From Roseobacter sp. (GTDB lineage Bacteria; Pseudomonadota; Alphaproteobacteria; Rhodobacterales; Rhodobacteraceae), in NCBI GenBank assembly GCA_002731875.1, contig PCCY01000018.1, forward strand, positions 66,766 through 100,575: DNA of 33,810 bases, written 5' to 3'. The notes under the pieces were generated by a model. The model was not told the origin of the DNA. It did no database searches and saw only the letters and a program-made list of their open reading frames with translations. Both the position numbers and the translations under genes were made by a program. Positions 28,049 to 33,810 of the stretch are shown here, piece by piece (positions within the stretch are counted from its first letter, which is position 1; each line of letters begins with the position of its first letter).

Positions 28049-28077
28049 TGCGTCGTTAGGCGTTTTCGCATATTGAT
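28049..28077 (+). promoter_or_regulatory. Promoter with operator for the helicase cargo operon
   Basis: TTGCGT (28049-28054), 17 bp, TATTGA (28072-28077). The operator TAGGCGTTTTCGCATA is at 28058-28073. It places the att-proximal cargo under the same apparent control as the lytic operons. Confidence 0.8.
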
Positions 28078-28098
28078 GGAAAATCCATGGAGGCGCGT

Positions 28099-30090
28099 AT
28101 GAAATTGAGGCCATATCAGACTGCTGCAATTGAAAGTGCCATACAGGCGCTAACAATCCACGGCAGTGCAGTAATGCAGATGCCAACTGGCGCTGGCAAG
28201 ACGAGAACCGCAACCGAGATTGTCAAGCAGCATAAAAAGCCCGTGTGGTTCATATGCCACAGGCAGGAGATCGAACGGCAGGCCGCAAAAGCCTTCACCG
28301 CCGCGGGGATTGATTTTGGAATCGTGTCGCCGCGCGGTAAGCCTGAATACGATAAGCCTGTGCAGATTGTTTCCGTCGCTACGCTTACTAGGCGCATTAA
28401 TGACTTGCCGCTTCCGTCGCTAGCGATATGGGACGAGTGCCACCACGTTGCGGCAAAGTCATGGTCTGCGATCCGTGAACAACTTAACGGCGCGCAGAAC
28501 CTTGGGCTTACCGCAACGCCAGAGCGCTTTGACGGCAAGGGCCTTTCGGAGTGGTTCGGTGAGTTGGTTGTCGGCCCGTCCACGCGCGAACTTATTGACG
28601 GCGGATATCTTTCCGACTTCCGATACTTCGCGCCGAGCGACCCAGACTTGGCTAGCGCCAAGATGCAGGCGGGCGATTATAAAAAGGGCGACCTGGACAA
28701 GGTAATGAATACGCCGGTCCTGATTGGTGATGCTATTGCCGAGTATCGCAAGAACGCGGACGGCAAGCGCGCGCTAGTGTTTTGTGCCAGCGTTGACGCC
28801 AGCAAGGCGCTAGTCGATCGGTTTAATTCCGAAGGCATACCGGCAGCACACGTTGACGGAACCACGCCTACTGATGAACGAGACGCGTCTGTTGATGCAC
28901 TGGCGTCAGGCAACATTAAGGTACTGTCCAACGTCGAGGTGTTCACGGAAGGCTTCGACCTTCCAGCAATCGACGTTGTTATCCTGCTCCGCCCGACGAA
29001 GAGCCTGGCGCTGTTTTTGCAGATGATTGGACGCGCGCTCCGCACGGCGGAAGGCAAGTGCGAGGCGTTGATATTCGACCACGCGGGCTTGTGGCTTGAC
29101 CACGATTGGTTTGACTTGCCGATTGAATGGTCGCTGGACGGCGGCGCACGTCAACGAAGATTGGCTGGTCGCAAGCACGGTCCGCGCCGCTGTCCTGAAT
29201 GCAAGGAGGTTCGCGTCGAGCGCGAGCCTGTGTGTGAGTGCGGTTATGAGTTCCCGACTGGGAGCGAGATTGGTGAATGCGACGGGAAACTCACTGAGTT
29301 GCGCCGCGCAGTTCCGTCCGGCTGCGAGACTAGAGAGGCATTCTCTAGGCGTATAGGGTGCGCCAGATTCGCCATGAATCGTTGGATTTCTAAAGGTATG
29401 CCTCTTTGTGATGGATATGTCCCAATAGAAGATGCGAAAGAGTGGTTAAAAGAAAACCCGCCAAGAAATATGCGCCCACTTTTTGTTGATGATCCTTCAG
29501 AATATGAAAGCCAAAAGGCATTCGCGCGAAGAATTGGAACATATAATTCACAGGTAAGACTTTGGGCCTTGAGTGGAGTAATTCCGTGTGCGAAAAACGG
29601 GTGGATCCATATAGAAAAGGCTCTTGACGTAGTAAACTCAATGCGAAGTAATAAAATCGCTAAACCGAAGACAAAGAAAAAAGAAAAGAAACGAGTAGCT
29701 AATGGAAGTGAAATAAAGGCTGATTTTGCTCGACGGATCGGAGTCTCATTCGCATCTGTGACTCTGTGGTGCAGGAACGGCTTACCAAACGATTGCGATG
29801 GGAACATCATCATTGATGACGCTATTGATTGGGTTGAGGCAAACACAAGGACATTAATAAAAGTAAACGACTTAACAGAAACACAGAGAAGCTTTGAAAA
29901 AAGACTAAAGGCAAATAAAGGTATGGCGTATTCATGGGCTGCGCGTGGAATGCCACTCGATAAGAATAGGATGGTTCACGTTCCAAGCGCATTGGAGTGG
30001 GTTCGAGAAAATGCAAAAATTCGAATACCACCAGATGCTTGGCCGCCAGATAGCGACCGCAAACAAAAGCCGCAACCAACCGCCGCTTAG
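28099..30090 (+). CDS. SF2 helicase fused to four tandem HTH-like repeats
   Basis: 663 residues from ATG 28099 (TGGAGG five bases upstream). The N-terminal half is an SF2 helicase: LRPYQTAAI, Walker A PTGAGKT 29-35, DECH 112-115, GLTATPERF, QMIGRALR. A C4 zinc ribbon (CPEC ... CECGYEFP) follows near 360-385. The rest consists of four similar segments of about 45 residues, near 410, 470, 538 and 593. Each has F-x-R-R-I/L-G then W-x3-G-x-P, then a strand and A-x2-W-V/L. They look like excisionase/terminase-type HTH domains. This half (29340-30060) is much more A+T-rich than the helicase half. The fusion suggests sequence-targeted unwinding. Not a family I can name. Confidence 0.88.
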   Translation: MKLRPYQTAAIESAIQALTIHGSAVMQMPTGAGKTRTATEIVKQHKKPVWFICHRQEIERQAAKAFTAAGIDFGIVSPRGKPEYDKPVQIVSVATLTRRINDLPLPSLAIWDECHHVAAKSWSAIREQLNGAQNLGLTATPERFDGKGLSEWFGELVVGPSTRELIDGGYLSDFRYFAPSDPDLASAKMQAGDYKKGDLDKVMNTPVLIGDAIAEYRKNADGKRALVFCASVDASKALVDRFNSEGIPAAHVDGTTPTDERDASVDALASGNIKVLSNVEVFTEGFDLPAIDVVILLRPTKSLALFLQMIGRALRTAEGKCEALIFDHAGLWLDHDWFDLPIEWSLDGGARQRRLAGRKHGPRRCPECKEVRVEREPVCECGYEFPTGSEIGECDGKLTELRRAVPSGCETREAFSRRIGCARFAMNRWISKGMPLCDGYVPIEDAKEWLKENPPRNMRPLFVDDPSEYESQKAFARRIGTYNSQVRLWALSGVIPCAKNGWIHIEKALDVVNSMRSNKIAKPKTKKKEKKRVANGSEIKADFARRIGVSFASVTLWCRNGLPNDCDGNIIIDDAIDWVEANTRTLIKVNDLTETQRSFEKRLKANKGMAYSWAARGMPLDKNRMVHVPSALEWVRENAKIRIPPDAWPPDSDRKQKPQPTAA

Positions 30091-30112
30091 CGGCACAACA
30101 AGGAGACCAACA

Positions 30113-30406
30113 ATGAACCGTAGAAAATTTCTAGCCGCCATTGGATTGGCACCTATTGCCGCAACTGTTCCGGTTGCCGCCAAAGCGGCAGCAGTGACTG
30201 GCGAGTTTGGTCCGGAGGCAATGATGCCGCTTTATGACAAGCAGCTGGCCTCAAGAGCAATGTGCGCGGAAGCTGAAGTTGATATTCTAGACGATGGAAC
30301 AAAACGCATTGTGCGTACAACTGACTTTGAAGATCATTGGCGAAAGTTCGAGGAGGAGGCTGCAAATATAGTTCTAGACGCATATAGGGCAGGACGCAGA
30401 ATCTAA
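30113..30406 (+). CDS. Small protein with a twin-arginine signal (97 aa)
   Basis: ATG 30113 follows AAGGAG. The N-terminus NRRKFLAAIGLAPIAATVP and following AAKAAA match a Tat signal peptide: twin Arg, hydrophobic stretch, Ala-x-Ala cleavage site near 26. The remaining 70 residues are acidic/helical (FEDHWRKFEEEAANIVLDAYRAG). Export of a folded protein by a prophage cargo gene is unusual. Tat or lipid modification could place it in the periplasm. No family is known. Confidence 0.75.
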   Translation: MNRRKFLAAIGLAPIAATVPVAAKAAAVTGEFGPEAMMPLYDKQLASRAMCAEAEVDILDDGTKRIVRTTDFEDHWRKFEEEAANIVLDAYRAGRRI

Positions 30407-30416
30407 AGGCCAACCA

Positions 30417-30779
30417 ATGACCCGCATCAACTGCGTTCCGCCGGCAGAGCTAACCGGCAAGCACCTTGTTGCCGAGTACCGCGAGCTACCGCGGATCTTC
30501 GGCCTTGTGCGTGCTGCGATCGCACGCGGCGAGCAGCCGGCGGTTATGGACACGTACCGCCTTGGCGCTGACCACGTTAGGTTCTTCTACACGCGCCTTG
30601 CGTGGCTTGCGCGCCGCCAGGCTGCGTTGATCGATGAAATGAAGCGTCGTGGCTACGCTCCGCAATACGGTGCGCCAAGCTTGGCGGGCTTTCCTACCGA
30701 GTGGTGCGGCGACTGGCAACCGACAGACGAGGCGCTGGCGCTGAATAGGGCGCGCATTATGGAGAGGCTACCAAAATGA
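30417..30779 (+). CDS. denV: Pyrimidine-dimer DNA glycosylase (T4 endonuclease V family)
   Basis: 120 residues. The opening MTRIN ... HLVAEYRELPRIFGLVR follows T4 endonuclease V closely. Thr2 (catalytic alpha-amine after Met removal), Arg3, Arg22, Glu23 and Arg26 are all in place, as is HVRFFYTRLAWLARRQAALI. The enzyme removes UV dimers by glycosylase/AP-lyase action. Compared with the 138-residue T4 enzyme it lacks the C-terminal WYKYYGK segment that contributes to dimer binding, so activity or specificity may differ. It starts ten bases after the Tat-signal gene. It would protect phage or lysogen DNA under UV, alongside a RecA-inducible repressor. Confidence 0.93.
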   Translation: MTRINCVPPAELTGKHLVAEYRELPRIFGLVRAAIARGEQPAVMDTYRLGADHVRFFYTRLAWLARRQAALIDEMKRRGYAPQYGAPSLAGFPTEWCGDWQPTDEALALNRARIMERLPK

Positions 30780-30985
30780 GCAGCAGTCACCTTATCATCG
30801 TCGCTCACAACACGGCGACAGACGATATCGAATTACCGCTCGGCAACACGACGCTATACGGCGTTGGCGACGAGGAGAAAATCCTCGAGCGGTGCCGTAA
30901 GCGTTACGACAACGATTGGATCTTGGCGCTGTACAGGCCAATTAGCGCGCCGGTAAGCGGAACGAAGAGCAAGGCAAAGGAGTGA
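30776..30985 (+). CDS. Hypothetical 69-aa protein
   Basis: ATG 30776 overlaps the DenV stop (ATGA). An alpha/beta protein (HLIIVAHNTATDDIEL, DEEKILERCRKRYDNDWILALYRP) with a basic tail. No family is recognised. It is followed by a palindrome-rich gap that ends this part of the operon. Confidence 0.7.
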   Translation: MSSSHLIIVAHNTATDDIELPLGNTTLYGVGDEEKILERCRKRYDNDWILALYRPISAPVSGTKSKAKE

Positions 30986-31093
30986 GTCCGAAGTTTGTAT
31001 ACAAATTCCGGACATCCACTAGCGGCCAAATATGACCGCTAATTACGCATTAGGCATCATAAGCGGCACTTAATAGCCGATTGGAGAAATGCA
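30986..31093. promoter_or_regulatory. Intergenic region with two palindromes
   Basis: A 26-bp near-palindrome (30987-31012) centres on the perfect 12-mer TTTGTATACAAA. A second imperfect palindrome, AGCGGCCAAATATGACCGCT, is at 31021-31040. Further on, TTAGGC and AGCGGC half-site-like words precede the 31094 gene, which has GGAG at good spacing. The region could hold a terminator-less boundary and a new promoter with operators for an unknown regulator. No consensus promoter is clear. Confidence 0.5.
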
Positions 31094-31330
31094 ATGAACA
31101 TTTGCGACAGACTGCGCGGCCTCTCGAGCGAGATTGCGTATAGCCAAATAGCGGATCAGATCGTCGATGAAGTTGCGCCTGACGCGGCGGACGTTATTGA
31201 GCTATTGCTGGCCGCATTAAAGCCGTTCGCGCAGGCTCCTTGCACGGGTCCGAATTCGTTCAATCGCGCAGTCCTGTCAGATGATGATTTTCGCAACGCT
31301 CGTGCGGCGTATGAGAGGGCGACGCAATGA
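31094..31330 (+). CDS. Hypothetical 78-aa protein
   Basis: A helical acidic protein: an N-terminal DRLRGLSSEIAYSQIADQIVDE, a central IELLLAALKPFA and a C-terminal LSDDDFRNARAAYERA. The last two parts match a pattern frequent in small alphaproteobacterial phage proteins (ALKPFA ... D..F..A......). The function is unknown. The stop overlaps the next start (ATGA). Confidence 0.72.
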   Translation: MNICDRLRGLSSEIAYSQIADQIVDEVAPDAADVIELLLAALKPFAQAPCTGPNSFNRAVLSDDDFRNARAAYERATQ

Positions 31331-31596
31331 ACGATATCGTCAAGGCACTCATACTTGATAGCGAGTATCTTTTTCAGATGACTGGCGAGGACCACGGGCC
31401 TACTTTCATTGCAACTGACGAAGACGTTTATTTTGATATTGCAGATCTAAATACAGCGGCGTGGCAGTGTCATACCTGTGGTCGCTTTGAGTACCACGTC
31501 TTTGGATTTGATTGCGAAGAGTGCGGATGGTCGGCTGATGAAGATAGAGTTAAGCGCGCACTGGTGGATCGCGAGTCCCGCGTTGAAAAGCAATGA
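31327..31596 (+). CDS. Small zinc-ribbon protein (89 aa)
   Basis: The C-terminal half has C-x2-C (WQCHTCGRFEYHV) and C-x2-C (FDCEECGWSADE), a standard zinc ribbon. The first half is acidic (YLFQMTGEDHGPTFIATDED). It overlaps both neighbours (ATGA). It may be an accessory of the PP-loop protein encoded next. Function unknown. Confidence 0.75.
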   Translation: MNDIVKALILDSEYLFQMTGEDHGPTFIATDEDVYFDIADLNTAAWQCHTCGRFEYHVFGFDCEECGWSADEDRVKRALVDRESRVEKQ

Positions 31597-32360
31597 CCGA
31601 CAGACGTACGCTAATATGGTGGTCAACGGGCGCCGCGAGTTTCGTGGCCGCACAGTTGACACTGCGCGACAACCCGGAAGCAATCGTTGCGCGATGTGAG
31701 ACTGGCAACGAGGATCCGGATAACTATCGTTTTGAGGCAGATGCAATGCGGCGGCTTAATACGTCCGTCACGCTGCTTCGCTCCACAGAATTCAGTGACG
31801 TTTGGGAAGTTTGGCAAAAGCGCCGTTACATGTCTGGTATTGCAGGTGCGCCATGCACATCTGCAATGAAGATTGCCCCTAGAATTGAATTTCAGCGCCC
31901 GACAGACATTCACGTTTTTGGCTACACGGCTGATCGCGAAGACGTAGACCGCTTCGAGAGGCTTAAGGAAAACTATTTTGAGTTGACCGTCCGCGCGCCG
32001 CTTATCGATGCCGGTATAACAAAAGCTGCAAGCCTTGCAATCGTGCAAAAGTCAGGGCTTGAGTTGCCGCGCTCCTACGCCATGGGATTTCCAAACGCCA
32101 ATTGCCTCCAGACTGGATGCGTCAAGGCGACTAGCCCGGACTATTGGTCACTATATCGTCACCACTTCCCTGAGAATTTCGCGCGAACTGCAGCCTACGC
32201 ACGTGAAATTGGCGCCAGACTGACGCGCATAAAAGGCGAGCGCATGTTCATTGACGAGATACCAGACGATTGGCCGATGACGAATCCAATCATTCCGGCC
32301 TGCGACTTCCTGTGCGCGTTGGCTGACAACGACAACGAACCGATGGAGAAGGCAGCGTGA
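31593..32360 (+). CDS. PP-loop PAPS-reductase-like protein
   Basis: 255 residues. WWSTGAASFVAA near the N-terminus is the PP-loop (S-x-G-x3-S) of ATP-pyrophosphatases and PAPS-reductase-like proteins. VARCETGNEDPDNYRF and VFGYTADREDVDRFERL match phage members. Cysteines lie in GAPCTS and ANCLQTGC. The C-terminus carries ADNDNEP. Relatives activate substrates with ATP for sulfur transfer or amide chemistry on nucleotides, RNA or DNA. The phage role is unknown. It overlaps both neighbours, so it is in one transcript with the deoxyribosyltransferase-like gene. Confidence 0.86.
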   Translation: MTDRRTLIWWSTGAASFVAAQLTLRDNPEAIVARCETGNEDPDNYRFEADAMRRLNTSVTLLRSTEFSDVWEVWQKRRYMSGIAGAPCTSAMKIAPRIEFQRPTDIHVFGYTADREDVDRFERLKENYFELTVRAPLIDAGITKAASLAIVQKSGLELPRSYAMGFPNANCLQTGCVKATSPDYWSLYRHHFPENFARTAAYAREIGARLTRIKGERMFIDEIPDDWPMTNPIIPACDFLCALADNDNEPMEKAA

Positions 32361-32797
32361 GAATATATTTCGCACATCCGGTTACGGACTACGGAACCGA
32401 GCGAGAGCGTGGTGCGGTGGCAGCCATCGAGGCAGAAGGATGGACGGTAGAAAATCCAAACCAGCCGCATCATCAGGCTGGCTATGACGAAGAAGGTATG
32501 GTCTACTTTGAAAGGCTGGCCGCGTCCTGTGATGCGCTAATTTTTATGCGATTCCCGGGCGGAGCAATTGGCGCGGGAGTCGGAAAGGAGATAGACGCGG
32601 CACAGGCGGCGGCCTGTCCGATCTACGAACTATTCGATGGCGAAGTGTACTCGGTCTACGGCTCGCCGACGCCAGTTCTTTCCGTTGAGAATACGCGCGC
32701 CCTACTGGCTGAGATTCGTGCTACGGAACCCAACCAGAACAGAAACTGTAAAACGCCTGTAAAACGCAATGCGCCAGGTATCGCCAAAAACGGCTAA
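32357..32797 (+). CDS. Nucleoside 2-deoxyribosyltransferase-like protein
   Basis: 146 residues from GTG 32357 (overlapping the upstream stop). IYFAHPVTDYGTERERGAV, VENPNQPHH, MVYFERLAASCDALIFMRFPG and GVGKEIDAAQAAACPIYEL follow the Rossmann-like nucleoside 2-deoxyribosyltransferase / DUF4406-type fold, with the substrate-site Tyr/Asp region and a helix Glu (GKEID). Such proteins act on deoxynucleosides. The C-terminal 25 residues are basic and may be an add-on encoded up to the att junction 15 bases away. A nucleotide-modification role with the PP-loop gene is possible. Confidence 0.82.
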   Translation: MRIYFAHPVTDYGTERERGAVAAIEAEGWTVENPNQPHHQAGYDEEGMVYFERLAASCDALIFMRFPGGAIGAGVGKEIDAAQAAACPIYELFDGEVYSVYGSPTPVLSVENTRALLAEIRATEPNQNRNCKTPVKRNAPGIAKNG

Positions 32798-32811
32798 CCT
32801 ATTGATTTTAT

Positions 32812-32887
<76 letters not shown>

Positions 32888-32932
32888 GCCGAAGCCGGCT
32901 ATCTAGTCGTGCCGGCCAGGTTTGTAAAGGGC

Positions 32933-33810
32933 TTAAGCGAGCAATGTGCCCTCGGCGACCTTGACCGCGTGGCCACCGATCCTCGCCGCGTGAATTGCGC
33001 CCGCCTTGCCGTCGATTTCGAGGCGGATTTTCGAAGGGCGACCCATCTCGATGCCCTGCTCGATGACATAGGCGGTCGGTCCTTCCGCCAGCCCGTCGAA
33101 CCAGGCGATCGCGCCCGCGAAACCGGCCACGGCCGATCCCGTCGCGGGGTCTTCGCCGAGCCCCATCTCGGGGGCGAACATCCGCGCGTGAAAAGCGCAA
33201 TCGTGGTGGATCACGTCCCTCGTATAGGCATAGAGCGACGCCTGGTGGCCGTTGACCACCGGCGCGACCTCGTCCCACAAGCCCTTGTCGAGCGACAGGC
33301 GCTGCACCGGACCGATCCCGTCGAGGGGCACGAAGACAAAGGCGTTGCCAGCCGTCCACACGCTAACTTCGTGGTTCTCGAAACCGACCTCTTCGGGTGC
33401 CGCCCCGATTGCCGCTGCAACGGCCGCCTTGTCGATCACCTGGTCGATCTGTTCGGGCAACCGCGGCAGATCGAATTCGGCATAGGACGGCTCGCCGAGC
33501 CGCAGCGCACAGCGCACCGGTCCGATCTCTTCGCCAAGAACCATCAGCCGGTCGTCCGCGCCATCGGCCGGACCGTCCTCGCCGATAGCGATTGCAGCCC
33601 CGACGGTCGGATGGCCGGCAAAGGGCAATTCGCGGCCCGGCGTGAAGATGCGCAGCGCGGCCGAATGCGCCGGGTTGTCGGGCGCACGGATGAACACCGT
33701 CTCCGACAGGTTGAACTCGCGGGCAATCGCCTGCATCGCAGCGTCATCCAGCCCGTCGCTGTCGAAAACCACAGCAAGCTGATTGCCGGTCAAGGCTTGG
33801 TCGGTAAAGA
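32933..33810 (-). CDS. PhzF-family isomerase-like protein (host gene, 5' end cut by window)
   Basis: About 292 codons are visible, and the frame continues to the window edge (FTDQALTGNQLAVV is the usual PhzF opening). AREFNLSETVFI with the catalytic-type Glu, LRIFTPGRELPFAGHPTVGAA, GLGEDPATGSAVAGFAG and QGIEMGRPSKI are standard PhzF/diaminopimelate-epimerase-fold motifs. Most family members outside phenazine producers are isomerases of unknown substrate. The gene is markedly more GC-rich than the phage part, supporting a host origin and a junction at the tRNA. Confidence 0.92.
   Translation of the reverse strand, partial: FTDQALTGNQLAVVFDSDGLDDAAMQAIAREFNLSETVFIRAPDNPAHSAALRIFTPGRELPFAGHPTVGAAIAIGEDGPADGADDRLMVLGEEIGPVRCALRLGEPSYAEFDLPRLPEQIDQVIDKAAVAAAIGAAPEEVGFENHEVSVWTAGNAFVFVPLDGIGPVQRLSLDKGLWDEVAPVVNGHQASLYAYTRDVIHHDCAFHARMFAPEMGLGEDPATGSAVAGFAGAIAWFDGLAEGPTAYVIEQGIEMGRPSKIRLEIDGKAGAIHAARIGGHAVKVAEGTLLA

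Overview
The window looks like the early/regulatory half and one end of a temperate tailed phage (prophage) integrated in a GC-rich alphaproteobacterium. The host guess rests on three things: a GC-rich PhzF-type gene and a tRNA-Lys(CTT) at the far right; many proteins that end in or contain the tripeptide Asn-Asp-Asn, a habit I associate with alphaproteobacteria; and phage families (DUF2158, DUF669, DUF6511-like) common in their prophages. A sphingomonad-type host is possible but not shown. No capsid, tail, lysis or large-terminase gene is seen, so the structural half probably lies beyond the left edge.

Layout. (a) 1-3134, leftward: start of an unidentified gene, an HNH endonuclease, a DUF2158 protein, a phage tRNA-Pro(CGG), an unrecognised 243-aa protein, a VRR-NUC nuclease, a roughly 300-bp repeat-dense noncoding block and a small gene behind a strong promoter. 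(b) 3292-3940, a short rightward operon of three small genes ending in a mini-HTH protein. (c) 3937-22778, a long leftward early operon, reading from the switch: small HTH protein, three genes of SH3/KOW-like modules, small membrane proteins, a recombination set (AAA_24/Sak4-like ATPase, DUF669 protein, Cas4-like nuclease), a phage sliding clamp (DnaN), DUF3268 and winged-helix proteins, an SF2 helicase, DUF5662 and Gp157 proteins, HNH and adenine-type methyltransferase genes, a C5-cytosine methyltransferase with a long ORF nested out of frame, and a PrimPol-helicase. (d) 22779-23635, the switch region and a LexA/CI-type repressor on the other strand. (e) 23738-28028, rightward: small gene, T4 Rnl1-like RNA ligase, several unknowns, an excisionase-like protein and a tyrosine integrase. 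(f) 28099-32797, rightward cargo next to the attachment site: an SF2 helicase with four tandem HTH-like repeats, a Tat-signal protein, a T4 endonuclease V (DenV) homologue, small unknowns, a PP-loop PAPS-reductase-like protein and a deoxyribosyltransferase-like protein. (g) 32812-33810, tRNA-Lys, apparently the attachment site, and the host phzF-like gene.

Regulation ties the window together. A 16-bp palindrome (TAKGCG-N4-CGCMTA) occurs seven times, each time inside the 17-18 bp spacer of a sigma70-like promoter: in front of the unknown 243-aa gene, the 72-aa gene, the 135-aa gene, the long leftward operon (two copies), the RNA-ligase/integrase operon and the helicase cargo operon. This is most simply read as a dispersed repressor regulon with one site per promoter. 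A second shared signal is a CA-rich repeat (AACCACCAC), often paired around the Shine-Dalgarno sequence of several genes. Replication would use phage primase-helicase, clamp and recombination proteins with a host polymerase, since no DNA polymerase gene is visible.
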